DNA of 64,000 nucleotides. Origin: Polytrichum commune. Its lineage: Eukaryota; Streptophyta; Polytrichopsida; Polytrichales; Polytrichaceae. The position numbers and the translations under genes are program-made. Shown piece after piece: positions 34,151 to 46,141 of this stretch. Location: positions 14,659,001-14,723,000 of the forward strand of contig OX485807.1 in assembly GCA_950295325.1 (NCBI GenBank), in the 5' to 3' direction. Position 1 is the stretch's first letter; each line of letters begins with the position of its first letter. Under the pieces are notes generated by a model. The model ran no database searches and had not been told where the DNA came from. It was given only the letters and a program-made list of their open reading frames with translations.

Positions 34151-35343
34151 GTGAGTCCCAGGCTTGGCTAATCTTGTGTCATTGTTTGGGGGAATTTTTA
34201 TTAGTATAGCATGTCAGGCCCTGGCAGCATGCATGAGCTCACTCTCCCATTTAATAACATCACCTCCCTCACACCTTTTTTGTGCCTCGCCCTCCACACG
34301 ACTCATGAAGTGGAGGACGGAGTATGGGCCACTCGCACACGAGGCTGAAGGCCCGTGCGTGCGTGGGTGACCATTGCGTTCGACTAAGGGCCGGTTCACA
34401 CTATGGTCAAACTTTGAGAGGAGAACCGTTTGGACCAATGAAAATGCCGAAATGTCCAAAGTCCGTCCTCTCGGCCTTCACACTAGAGGCCGAAGTCCAA
34501 AGGACGTCGCCTCCAAAAGAGCCTAGGTGGCAACACTTTTAGGAAGTTATGGCGCCAAGAGTTCAGCCTCTCGAGCAAAGTTTGGGTTGAGCAAAATGCT
34601 CGACCCAAACTTCCGTCGAGAGGCCGAACTTTTTTTTCATTCAAATATTCAAAATCTGAATATAGCTTCTCCTCTCGACATAGTTTGGTCCAGAAAAGTG
34701 ACGCTTCTCCTCTCAACTTGGGCATAGTGTGAACCGGCCCTAAGGGCCGGTGTCCACCATGGATCGTGAAGTCGTCCCAGGGCGTTGTAAGAACGTTGAT
34801 TGGTTGTTGAACTCGTCCCAGGATCCACTTCGGTTTATAGCAAGGAAAAAATGGCAGAATGACCACGAAGGTTGAGAATGTGAGCAAGTCCCAGGCTTGG
34901 CTAATCTTGTGTCATTATTTGGGGGAATTGTTATTAGTATAGCATGTCAAGCCTTGGCATGCATGAGCTCGCTCTCCCGTTTAATAACATCACCTCCCTC
35001 ACATTTGTTTTGTGCCTCGCCCTCCACACGACTCGTGAAGTGGAGGACGAAGTTAGGGCCACTCACACACGAGGCTGAAGGCCCGTGCATGAGTGAGTGA
35101 CCATTGCGTTCGACTAAGGGTCAGTTTACATTATGGACCGTGAAGTCGTCCCAGGGCGTTGATTGGCTATTGAACTTGTCCCAGGACCACTTTAGTTTAC
35201 AGCAAGGAAAAAATGACACAGTGATCACGAAGGTCAAGCATGTGAGCAAGTCCCAAGCTTGGCTAATCTTGTGTCATTGTTTGGGGGAATTGTTATTAGT
35301 ATAGCATGTCAGGCCTTGGCATGCATGAGCTCGCTCTCCCATT
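34151..35343 (+). repeat. Three-copy tandem repeat (about 360-bp unit)
   Basis: The anchor GGCTTGGCTAATCTTGTGTC occurs at 34161 and 34894, and again (one mismatch) at 35254. Spacing is 733 and 360. The 373-base excess in unit 1 is explained by the 353-bp MITE at 34388-34740, its 3-base target duplication, and small indels. Unit 3 is cut at about 35343. Each unit contains GAGTATAGCATGTCA-like, GCATGAGCTC, GAAGTCGTCCCAGG and AAGGAAAAAATG blocks. Confidence 0.85.
34388..34740. mobile_element. PIF/Harbinger-like MITE (GGGCCGGTTYACACTA family), 353 bp
   Basis: The TIR GGGCCGGTTCACACTATG pairs with its complement at the right end and extends inward through GAGAGGAGAA. It is flanked by TAA at 34385-34387 and 34741-34743. 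The tandem neighbour unit has a single TAA at the equivalent place (CGTTCGACTAAGGG near 35110), so the insertion site is directly visible. A second nested hairpin lies inside at 34561-34629 (arms GTTCAGCCTCTCGAG and CTCGAC..GAGAGGCCGAAC-type). No transposase ORF. Confidence 0.9.
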
Positions 35344-35792
35344 TTCCAAGTTTGGTCATCAACCCAACCTCAAAGGATTTCAACAACCTAGACATGGCCT
35401 TGGAGGTGGCCATCATCCCAACCCCAAGCTCTCCAAAAACATACACAAATGCAAACACAAACCCATAAAACATACAAGGGAAGTGGTTGGGGCTCCTCCT
35501 CCTTGGTTGCCGCTCCTTTCGTTGTGCATCCCACCACCAGCCCTACCACCTTTTGTCCTTGTCGACCTATGCCTCTCCACCGCGTGTTGCATCACCCATG
35601 CCTCCAACCTCCAACCCTGCTACCGCTTCACCTCTGACAGCTAGACCACCGTCTTCTACACACCACCTCCCGCCAGGTACCCCATACTACCCTCATCGTC
35701 CTCCATTCGCTCCTCCTTGCCTCCTTCTACCACCTCCTCCAATGTCATTTTACAACCCTCACCACAAAAATGAGCCTCCTCTAGGGTTTTGA
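35344..35792 (+). other. Pro-rich open frame of uncertain status
   Basis: An open frame at 35487-35792 encodes a Pro/Ser/His-rich stretch (PPGTPYYPHRPPFAPP, PPPPMSFYNPHH) and stops at 35790. It starts just after tandem repeat unit 3 is cut off. The C-rich composition alone opens this frame, and overlapping frames are also open. I see no domain. It may be a fragment of a Pro-rich protein or non-coding. Confidence 0.25.
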
Positions 35793-38644
35793 AAGGGAGG
35801 TCATTTGTGGTTGTGGGTTTCCCTTGAGCCTAAATATGACTTTCTCACAAATGCATGTACGGAGCCCATATCCAATAGCCCTCACCTCATGCCATGGAGC
35901 TTCATTAAAACTTGAACAATGCATGGAAGCACAGTCCTATATGTAGTTATAAATAAAATGTAATGCATGACATTACATGGTACCGTATAGTATTTATAAT
36001 GCAATTTGTAAATAGAAATGATGCTATATTACATTGAATTTTTTCAAAAAATATCTTGCAAAAATATAGAATACCCTATATTAGGTACCACCCTATTTAA
36101 GATATTTCGCTAGTGAAGTACATGGGGAAATATGACATGTGTAGGTATCATTAAGATAGGATCGGTGAAAAGATGAAGCAGCAGGGTAACTGGTAAATCT
36201 AAGTTAGCATTAAATGTTAATGAAGAATTATAAATAAAATGTTATGGATGTAATATCCTATGTGTTGTGTGTAAGCTTGAGATGTAATATTATTGCATTT
36301 GGTAAGTTGTCCCACTAGGTTTGTTCTATCTTGCTAGATGGTACGCTAGGAATCGCGGCACACCTTATCGATAAGGAATTGCAACTTGTTCTTGGATGGA
36401 GTTTGTGCTACTCAATTTGTTGTTGGAAGGGTTTGATGATTGTCATTTAATGTAAGCCTACAAAATTTTGTGGTATGATTTTTTATTTTATTTTATTTGT
36501 AATTTCGAGCATAGGCAATTTTATTCTTGGGGTTGCCATATGGAGTCTCCAATGTGATTTTATCCATTTTTATGGTTTGAATTGTGAGTGATATCATGGT
36601 TTGGTCTTATTGTCTAGTAAGTTTTTCTCTTGTTCAATATTGTGTTCTCTTAGCTATTAGAATGTTGTTATCTTGTTGTTGTATTTGTAAGGTTTGGGAA
36701 ATGTATATTGCTCGGGGTTTTGATTGACACTATATTACTTCTACTCCAAATGTAATAATTCTTTTGAAGGAATAATTTGCACCTTGTATTTTAAGTCACA
36801 TTGTTGGTGCCGAATGAACTCCCCAAGGTTTTTTTCCACGATATATTTTTGAGTTATAGTAGATGACATTATATTTATATTCAACGTTACAACCAATGAT
36901 CGATTTGGAATTCTAATAAAATGCTTCATGATTTGACCACACATACGTGCATGGTAATAGGCACTATCATATGTGTAAAAATGGAAATTTAATATCCACA
37001 TCCTATAATGTAATTGTCAAAACAAGTGTACAATTGCATCATAAGCCCTATAACCATCAAGATTTCATCGTTTTGAGCTCATTGCTTGTTGCTCATGTCT
37101 TAACTTCCCTCATTAATGGCGTTGGGTATCCATTGAGTCCCACTTTGGCAACCGTTATTGTTATATAACGGGCCACTTTCGAACTAAGTGTCGGTTTAGG
37201 TTGCGGCATGCTAGGCCTACCAACCTCACATACCCCTTAAGGCTCCCAACAAGTTCCCATGTTCAACTCACATGTTCCCAAGAGAAATGACCAATGCCAG
37301 GACTAACTATCAATCGAATTGAGAATAAGGGGGAAAATAAACTTAAACATTTGATAATTTATAGGTCCCAACTTGGGAGAAGCAAGTTATACAAGATTAG
37401 AAGTTCCTATCATGTTCAATAATTATACAAGTGTTTCATCCTCTACCTAACCTTTGGAGTATAACTCTAATGTGGTCTATCTATCTATACCTTTTAATGA
37501 AATCAAATGATGTGCATTTTAAACTGACTTATTTTCAAACCCAAAATGCCTTTTGTTGAACGGTGCATTCAATTTAAGACCACATCAAATCTTTGGCATG
37601 CTAATGTCACTTAAATGCATGTGAGGTAATATATGACATGGATATTAACAAAACTATTGCATATTGATCTTCTTTAATCCAAATTGGGCCAAATTTTTGA
37701 CAAAAGTTGTTTATTGCACATCGACATCAGTTGGTCATAAAGAAAAATTCAATGAAAAATGATTTGTATAAAGCCTTGAGATTTTCCAAGTGCCGCAAAT
37801 GTTGCTACATTCAAGCAAAAGTCAACCCACTAGCATGTAATTCTCTAATAGGCGGCCCATATTACCAAATATTTGGGCACGTTGAGCTGTCCAAACATTA
37901 GGCAACAAACAACCCTCCATTCGAAGTCATTGGACAAATTAGAGATCAAAATGTTGTTTTGTATATTAGATATTGGCCAATGGCTCTTAACTTTCTAAAT
38001 GAACATCCTTGGAGGCATTTGGAAAACATTTACTATTGCAAATGAGTGTTCAATACTCAAAATTTATTTGAAGGTCTAGACCCTATGACAACATAGTCTA
38101 GGGTTAGTTTGTTGCAAGCATCAAAGGAATTTTTTTTTAAGGAAAATGTCAAGATTCATGGAACTAAGTTTTTGTTTCCATTTTCTCCTTTTTGGTCACG
38201 CATTGGCATTCAATCGATGAAGAGATTACCCATAGCTTTATAGAAAATATCATGTTCTATTATGGAACTTGTCACTTTTTCCATTTCAAAAAGAGTGTTT
38301 GCCAATGTCGCCCATGTCACACCACATCCTATTCATGACGTCATCATCTACAATAATATGACACATGGATAGCCTCCAAGTCATGGATGTTCTAGATTAC
38401 AATATGCTTCACATACATTTGGGTTAGGCTTGCCTTGCCATATATCACTCTATAATGATTTAGGTGTTCAATGAAGAATAGTAACCACATAAGGCCCACA
38501 TGTGGTAAGTTAGAGCGGATCTAAGATTAAGTCAAGTGTGGTTGGAAAGATAGGCTTTCGTGCTAGAATGTAGTGGTGATCTTCAACCCACATGTGGGAC
38601 AACACAATAAACTATCTCACAAGATGATTTGTAGTCTAAGTTTT
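35793..38644. other. Long intergenic stretch without a gene
   Basis: AT-rich. No ORF has recognisable features, and I found no TIR pair or array. It is the longest part of the window in which I see essentially nothing. Confidence 0.35.
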
Positions 38645-38945
38645 GAGCTCACTATGCTTAAATGGACACTTATATTCGAGTGGTATATGCCAAGGTATCT
38701 CTAAAAACGGACACCAAAAAGACGCATGTTACCGCATTGAGATTGGACCATGTGTTCAGAGTATTTACAAACATCATTTTAGGCCAAGTAGTTAGTACGA
38801 TTAAGAGGGTCTATGAGATCATCAAAAGAGTAAGAAAATATTTTTCTTTCCTCGTTTGTAGCTCGTGAATCTAAACTCCAATTCTAAAACTTGAAATGAC
38901 AATCCATGTGTACACAATTGTCAACTGGATGAGACGATACCTAGG
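38645..38945 (+). repeat. Eroded AAGGTA..TACCTT-superfamily repeat
   Basis: GAGTGGTATATGCCAAGG at 38678 and following blocks match 14955-15240. The ORF at 38662-38868 is a by-product of the repeat. Confidence 0.5.
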
Positions 38946-41390
38946 GGCGATTGAACCAATTTTAAAAATGGAATTGGAAGTGAGCACAATAGGGTCACTT
39001 ACTTATTCTTTGCATCTCGTTTACTCAAATTGTGTAAATTAAAATATTTTCTCAATACAACAAACACTTATTTTCATTTTCTAATATGTAATAACGGTAT
39101 AATAGCACCTTTATAGGCAACATAGAGTTTTGATTGTCCACATTGTAGGCCACATCACATGGTAAATCATAGTGCGGTAATGACCATGTAGATTGTTTAA
39201 TGTAGACTTTTGTAAGGTGGATTTACACTTGGGGTCCAATCTTGAGTCCAAAGTAAGGTCCACTAAGGGATATTTTAGAACTCCAAGTTTCTTGGGCCCA
39301 TAATCTAAGGGCATGTTTAAATTATACCGTTTATGGTAATTAGTATCACATGCGTGATAGTGTCACTTACCATGTTTTGAGGCGTATCTTAGGCCATCAA
39401 CAATTTCACCATTAGTGTCACATGATGACACTTGGCGTTCAAATGCGCTCATTGTCTTGGCATGAGTATGTTCAATAATGTCATGAGGTGTATGTATGCC
39501 TATGTTACACAATGATCTACAAGTTGACTAAAGTGTACACAAATGACACTTGGCATTAATATGCTCAAGAAAATCTTCCTCTTGCATACAAAAATATAAA
39601 CACATGTGATTTTCCATTAGTATACTCCATAATCTCTTCCCCTTGGATATTTAAACGCATAACTATCATTTGAAGAGTTCCAATTTGTTGCTCTAAATGT
39701 CATAATGTAAATATTATTTCACTTAATTTTTTTTACAAATGATATCATGTTGACATTTAGCAGACGTGACACTTTGAGAACTCTAGGTATATAGTTTAGG
39801 TTGTTTGCCAATAGTAGTGTGCATGACACTAAACACCATAAACAATCTAGTAATCACGGACCACACCCGCCCTTTTTCAAAATCTCTCATTGATTGAGAA
39901 ATGAGTGGTGACCCACTTCGTCTCACACAAAGCCACCAAAAATAAGAGTGAGCATGTCAGATAATGAACTAGGAAGTGATATGATTTGGAAATGGACAAT
40001 GTTTACTGGGCACCTAGACCTTGCAGCACAAGAACTCAAATAGGTTGTCTCAACATAAAATGAATGTGACCATTGCATAAATAAGATAAGACAAGATAAG
40101 ATAAAAACATGTTCTAGCAACAACAAACTATAGTACAATTTAATTTTCTTGAGTGAACATCAATATTTGTTGATTTTGATTTTCATAAACAACGTCGCAT
40201 CCAAATTTCAGTGGACTTCACACTATATCACGTGATGAAGACCTACTCAAAACTGACTCAAGCTTTCTTATGGTCATGGCTTTGGACCACCAATCATGAC
40301 CATAAGAATTCCTAAATCATTATTTCTCACGGCCCTTGGTCATGTGTGTATAATAAGCTTGGTGTAAATCAACCCAAACGTATATAACTAAAGCTTAGTC
40401 AAAACTTTGATTGAAAAAGGATTGACCTTTAAATATTTTAAGCACTCTCATTGATAAATTGGTCATGCTCTATTGGCAATAGGTCAACCTAGCTTATGCT
40501 TTTTACATAAACAATAGGTTCACAAAGTCCTTGAAATCTAGGTTGACTCACTTGAAGTTAGTGCTGTGGGTTTTGTATATATTATATTTTAGTACATAAC
40601 ACATGACAAGGACTTGAAGAAATTTGCTTCGAATCAATATTGGAGTTTCACATGTGTCCACACCCTTCAATAAATTGCAACATAAATTGCAACATGACTC
40701 GGGATCTTGGATGCATGGCATTCCCGATCACTTGAAGGTCAAACAATGGTAAGAAGTTCAAAAGTTTCTTTGAAAGTATTCAAAATTGGGATTTAGGAGG
40801 TTGACCATAGAGTCATGAGTCCCAAATAGGTAAATCAATTCAAATCTCAAACTAGGGTTCCTTCATACCAAGTGTCTTAAAGTTTTGGGGATTTTATGGA
40901 GTATTAGCCGCATGTTGGCTACACTAAGCACAATAAAGAATGTTGTGTGGCGTCTTATTCTAATCAACTTCAAATTCTATGTTGGCGATATGCTATATTT
41001 GTTTCCTTAAAGTTGGAGTCTTGTTGCAAGGGAGGAACTAATATGAGACATGTGTTCACAACATCATAGGTTGTGTACATGGGTGTTTCTCGTGGAGTTG
41101 GCATTGACTTGTTAAACACATTGTCGCATTGGTTGTTATGTCTTTCTTTTTTTCCAACTTCTAGTTGTGAGAGGGGAAAACATGCACACACACAAACACA
41201 AAAATGCAAAAACGCAAAGAACATCCACCTTCTAATTTTTGGTGATGTTGGCCTCAAGAAGCCCGGAAAAAACCATTGCTCTGTACCATGTTGGCAACTC
41301 CGATCCCTCCCTCTCTTACGAAAGGTGTGTTGTCCCTTCAACAATCATTGCCTTTGAATGGTTTCTAGATAAATAATTAACTAACCAATG
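38946..41390. other. Intergenic stretch; one TIR fragment, no gene
   Basis: 39216-39310 begins GGTGGATTTACACTTGGGGT and shares the terminus type of the GGGTTTACACTAGG family; no partner end was identified. The rest is unassigned. ORFs at 40970-41357 overlap on both strands and lack features. Confidence 0.35.
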
Positions 41391-41627
41391 TCGGGCAATC
41401 CGATGTGAATTTGAGCATGTTGGCCCTACCCTGTTCAAGAGCCCTCTTGGTGCAGGGTGGGGTTTACTGCTTACCTTGCGGTGGGTGGGCTCTTAGCTTC
41501 CTACTTACTTAGCTAGTTTTTCCCATCAAGTGGAGAAAAGCTTTCACATCGGGAATTGAACCGCCAACCACTCCATTTGAAAATGGGTACCTCTCCACTA
41601 TCACCCGGTAGCTTAGGGTCATCTCGG
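41391..41627 (-). mobile_element. tRNA-derived SINE, copy 2, with target duplication
   Basis: On the minus strand the element has an A box TAGTGGAGAGG (complement at 41590-41600) and a B box GGTTCAATTCCC (complement at 41551-41562), about 30 bases apart. The same body as copy 1 follows. ACCAATG occurs at 41384-41390 and 41628-41634, an apparent 7-bp target duplication exactly bounding the aligned region. 237 bp. The B box fits the tRNA consensus GGTTCRANYCC well. Confidence 0.8.
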
Positions 41628-42024
41628 ACCAATGGTTAATTTGTAACATTTAGGTGAACATTCAAACCTGAAACTTGCATGGTACTTGGAAACACATTTT
41701 GAAAGGACATCTATGAACAACACTTCAACAAATCAAAAAGATATCCCTTGACCCCAAAAAAAACAAAAAAAAAAAAACAAGTTCAACTACCATGCATTTG
41801 TCATTAGAATATGCCTATTACCGTCTCAAGAGCATGCCAATGGAAGTAAGTAAACCAACAATATTATCCCTTCAAACCTAACGGACTTTACTTCACACTA
41901 AAAATATATGTTTGATTTAGTGCAGCTCACACGTCTCCTCACAAGCCCTTAGCACGTAAATGATTTTGCAGTCATTGGTTAATAAGCAACGATCAACCCA
42001 TATATAGGTGAATGCACCCCCGTG

Positions 42025-42320
42025 TATCACAAATGTAATGCCAATGAAATATTGATATTTGGTGGATACCTTAAGGTGAGAAAACCTTCGTATGCTTGAG
42101 TTATTATCTAGGTCAATATCGTTCTAACCATCTTGATACCATGACGATTGGACATGTGTGTGAAGGTCCTTCAATGGCATATGTATCCACATGGGAATGA
42201 AAACAACATTGTTGTCATGTACCCATATCCTATTGATATTGAGACACATGAGACCTCATTATGAACACCTGAATGGTATAAAAAAAAGACAATACCGGTC
42301 CAACATTGTTATATATGGAG
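42025..42320 (+). repeat. Dispersed repeat, pair with 15545-15860
   Basis: Partner of the repeat at 15545-15860, with ATATTGATATTTGGTGGATA, GAAGGTCCTTCAATGGCATA and CCGGTCCAACATTG. Non-coding. Confidence 0.55.
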
Positions 42321-42656
42321 ACCATTCTAATAACATGACACATCCGTTTAATGACATGCTAAATATCTATATTGTAATTTGAAGATATTGTGGCATCTAC
42401 AAGAGAGGGATCCAACCATCAAATCAAGGATTGTAAATATGTTACAATTGCGGGTATTGTTGAGCCCCCCCCCCCCATGTTCCACACATAAAATTTAGCA
42501 CGTGGTTTCTAAAACAAGGAGCCTAAATCTCATGTCTCCTCGACTCCGGGACATTCCCTATGAAGAGGAGATTCCAACCTCGTCCCCTAAATTGGCACTC
42601 TTCATTGAAACCGGAGGCCAATAACCTCTTTGTAACATGGTAAGAGCCACTTGGCT

Positions 42657-42732
42657 ATTCATTCATCCATTCATCCATCCATCCATAACATCATTCATAC
42701 ATTCATCCATGGCATTATTCATCCATCCATCC
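42657..42732. repeat. ATCC/ATTC tetranucleotide microsatellite
   Basis: Imperfect CATCCATTCATCCATC-type repeats in two blocks. A C homopolymer lies just upstream at about 42464-42476. Confidence 0.8.
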
Positions 42733-42769
42733 CGGAAGTCGCTTGGTTGTTTGTCGGCCGCTTTACAGA

Positions 42770-43190
42770 TGGACAAGAGGCCATGACCATGAAAATCTAA
42801 GGGCCCTAGGAATTCATCCAAAGGCCGTACCGTGGGGAATAGAAATCCAATTTTGCCATTGATGGGCCCTCAAAGCTTATGTAAAGTGAAATTGCATCAT
42901 TTTGAGGGACCACAATATATTAAGGACAACCCAAAATAGTAGTAGACCGTATTCCAAGATCCTACCATGGTTAAGTAATATTAATAAGAGCCAATGTGAG
43001 TTTAATCACCTATTGCGGTCTGTAATTTTGCGTTAGAACCACCTCTTTTTGATAAGTATAACACGATATTCAGGTGGACCATGAAACATTATCACTTGGT
43101 GCCATGTAGGACGCTATGTATATTTTTCATCCATTCGAATTTCTTTGGTCCCTCAAGCCCTTAGGGTCTAGTGTAAAGTGAACTTGAACC
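42770..43190. mobile_element. Non-autonomous element, partner of the intron 22 insertion
   Basis: Aligned end to end with 11515-11930 (GGCCATGACCATGAAA, GGCCGTACCGTGGGG, GTGCCATGTAGGACG, TTCATCCATTCGAA, GTAAAGTGAACTTG). Blocks in the first third also match 46190-46310. No ORF. Confidence 0.55.
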
Positions 43191-43379
43191 GTCTTCGACT
43201 TCTTGACCAATTACATGATTTGTATATCAAGGGTCAAGGGTCCTCAAGCTCTAGTGTAAAGTGACCCTAAGTTGCTAGTATGTCAGTGCCCTTCAAGTGC
43301 ATTGGACACCGATAATGCTATCCATGAGTATTCTTGAATCCAATACACACTATCACTATGATATGTATACATGGAATTA

Positions 43380-43878
43380 GAGCCACTTCACACATGAGAC
43401 TGAGACCCCGTGACCATTACACTTCAAGCACTCTCATTGGTGGAAAAGGCAGAGCCAATCCAAGCTCATTGCACACTACGCTTGAGGGACCAACATAGTA
43501 TGTGAATGGAAGATGGATGTAAAGTCTACGTGGCTTCCTACATGGCATCAAATGGATCATGTTTCATGGTCACTTGGATTATTTTCAAAAACCACCTCTT
43601 AAAGGTCGGCCTAACACAAAACCAAGAGACCATGGCACTCCGAATACTCACAACTGTTGGTTTATTCTATTTTATCACGTGTGAGGACCCGCACGAATAA
43701 AAATTCATTGAAACAACATTTGGTTGAGGGCCCGGTCACATGTGACATCACACTACACTTGAGGGCCCGTGACCACACCACATGATTTTGGAGGTGTGTT
43801 GGTACGGCCATTGCACACTTTCTTTTGGGCTCTCACAATTTCATGGTCACGGCTCTTGGCTCGTGTGTGAAGTGGCCC
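43380..43878. mobile_element. PIF/Harbinger-like element (GGGCCACTTCACAC family), 499 bp
   Basis: The left end GAGCCACTTCACACATGAG pairs with the right end, whose complement is GGGCCACTTCACACACGAG. TTA flanks both sides (43377-43379 and 43879-43881). The right 170 bp is also found at 47904-48068. A short ORF at 43506-43700 inside it has no transposase features. Confidence 0.8.
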
Positions 43879-44050
43879 TTAGACTTAATTAGAGTGGTGA
43901 TGTCCATGTCTCGTTTCATGACGACAAGCATCTCGTGCCATCTTTTTAACATATTGGGTTGTCACACTAGACTGGCAATTGGTCTCCCAAGATGGCTGAA
44001 TTTAAATTAAATTTAAAAATTTAAAAAAACAACAGGGAGACAAGATACCC

Positions 44051-44214
44051 ATAACATTATTCAGATCCATAACAATGTTACGTGGGACTGACAATATTCT
44101 AGAGAATATTCATATGTTTCCCCATATTCAGACCGAATGTGGAGAATATGTGAGAATATTTTGTGGAATATTGTCAGTCCCACGTAACATTGTTATGGAT
44201 ATGAATAATGTTAC
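44051..44214. mobile_element. ATAACATTATT-family hairpin element with strongest arms
   Basis: 164 bp. The arms run ATAACATTATTCAGATCCAT then AACAATGTTACGTGGGAC and GACAATATTC, and repeat in inverse at the right with only a few mismatches over about 60 bp. The loop carries further GAATATT inverted units. This is the most symmetric structure I see in the window. Confidence 0.8.
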
Positions 44215-45526
44215 GCCGTTTGTTGTTTTTTGCTTTATTTTTTGGTTCGATTCTCTAGCTATAACAGTTCGGTTGACTGCTAGATGATCATCCTAACTTT
44301 GAAGAACTTTAATAAAATTTTGAGCTATTTTGAGTAGTTGTATGTAATGCCTAATTACCCACTTTCATCACAAATGATAGGTCATGTAGTTTGGCAGCCC
44401 AATTTGGTTGGGCCTAAAGTTGTCACCGAGTGGTTGCAAGATCATTGTGCATGTAAATGATGAATAACATTAGTTGCACAAAATCATTGTCGTATAGTGT
44501 GCTTATTTGAATGCACGGCTTCAATTGACATGACATTCATTGGCTAGCAATGATATTGTGACATACTCCCTTCTTCTATCGATCTTGTGTTTGATACCCA
44601 AACCCCACCCCCATGAGATGCATGGTTTTTGGTCATTCTCGCAACAACACATTCTTATGAATTGCAAAAATTCTTCCTTGTGTCCATGATTACCAAATGC
44701 TTGTATTCGAGTGCACTTTGAATCTCGTACTCCAAAATAATCTAATATAAATGAGCCCCTTACTGTTGATTTTAATATGAAGTCATTATGGTATGGAATC
44801 TGAACATATTTCAACATATTTTAGGGGTTATTGATTTGGCATATGTTTTGAGGACCCTATGATTACATCAAAATTGAATTGAAGCCTTTTGATAAGAAGG
44901 TATGTTAAGTATAAAAAAATCAACGTTTTTATATCCATAACCACATATTTATCTTGAGAAATGAAAACCTTTGAAAGTAGGACTAGAAATAACTTCGTCT
45001 CTTTAGTGCAAATTCTCCATTGCACTGATATAAATGATAACCTACTATCCTCCCAAATGTCGCCCTATAATCCATATGTAATATTATGGACATGCATCAT
45101 AATACCATTAACCCTTAAAGGACGTGGGGTCTCCATGTACCACTTATATGAGCCTCACCAAGTCCATATCCCATTATTTATGTATTTATAGGTTTGGATC
45201 CTTATCGAACACGTTGTCTTATGTCAAGGGGAAAATAAAATGTACTCATCCTCAACATTTGATGTTCAAAAAATAGTGTATGCATTTGTATCCAAGGGCA
45301 CCCGTGCTACATATTTGAACCTAAATCACTAAAGGCCACCCAACTTGGCAAGTTGCGCACCAAAAAGTGTATGTGAAGAATAGATCGATTATGGATAGGG
45401 TCACTTTAGACATAACTAGCTTCAAATGGAAGCATGTAGCTAAATACATCATTTTGTGCATGGACATGCCTAACATGGACCTCTTAGACACTTCAAAGGA
45501 TAAATACTATTTGGTATACAAGTCAT
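44215..45526. other. Intergenic stretch without a gene
   Basis: No defined element or gene. The ORFs at 44521-44817 and 44961-45191 are featureless. Confidence 0.3.
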
Positions 45527-45677
45527 AAGCAGTGGACGGAGGAGATCAGGGGAGGAGGGTTTACATCTGTCAAATCCGACGGTCGAGAAAGCACATGCAA
45601 CGTGGCCTCACCAGAAGCCAAAAGATGCTTTCATCGCCCAAAGACTTCTTCTCGATAATAATAATAATAATAATAAC
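45527..45677 (+). repeat. Dispersed repeat (pair with 30218) ending in a TAA microsatellite
   Basis: Copy of 30218-30362 up to about 45654, then a run of ATA/TAA units (45655-45677). The homology breaks exactly at the microsatellite. Confidence 0.65.
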
Positions 45678-46141
45678 CTTTAAACTTGAGTTTCAATTTA
45701 ATTAGTCAATTAATCAAAATGACCCACCTAACATGCTAATATGCTAAAATTATCGCTTAACCAAATAGTCTAGACAAGGTTAAATATAAAGAAGTGAAAC
45801 TAGAAAGAATTATAATTCATTTGTTTATGGAAAGAAAATAGAATTGAAGTAAAATCATAAAAACAAAGGAAGAACAAGGTATACAAGGTCCCTAGGAAAA
45901 GGAACTATTGTGAGTGGCGAAGGATGGGGATAGGTTTTGTTGAAGGTGAGAGACGTCACCCTTGAAAAAACACTTCACTAATGCACCAAATTCTAAAAGA
46001 TTCAACCTCGAGGGCTGCTTGGAATTATGCACTCCTAAACTCAACATGCTTCGTGATGTGGTTGCCATGCGTCACTCCCCATAGATGGTGTTGCTAAAAT
46101 ATTTAGGCATACCAATCCCATGTAAAGTAGATTACACTTCA
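45678..46141. other. Intergenic stretch without a gene
   Basis: AT-rich DNA, nothing recognised. Confidence 0.3.

Noticed and set aside
34164-35304. Repeated short ORFs beginning MANLVSLFGG at 34164, 34897 and 35259
   Set aside because: They exist because the 360-bp unit is repeated. Frames diverge after about 20-30 codons and there is no domain.
34151-35343. CRISPR-like array
   Set aside because: Units are about 360 bp without short repeat-spacer structure, and the genome is a plant's.
40970-41357. Overlapping ORFs of 124 and 94 codons on opposite strands
   Set aside because: No domain or codon signal; both cover the same bases.
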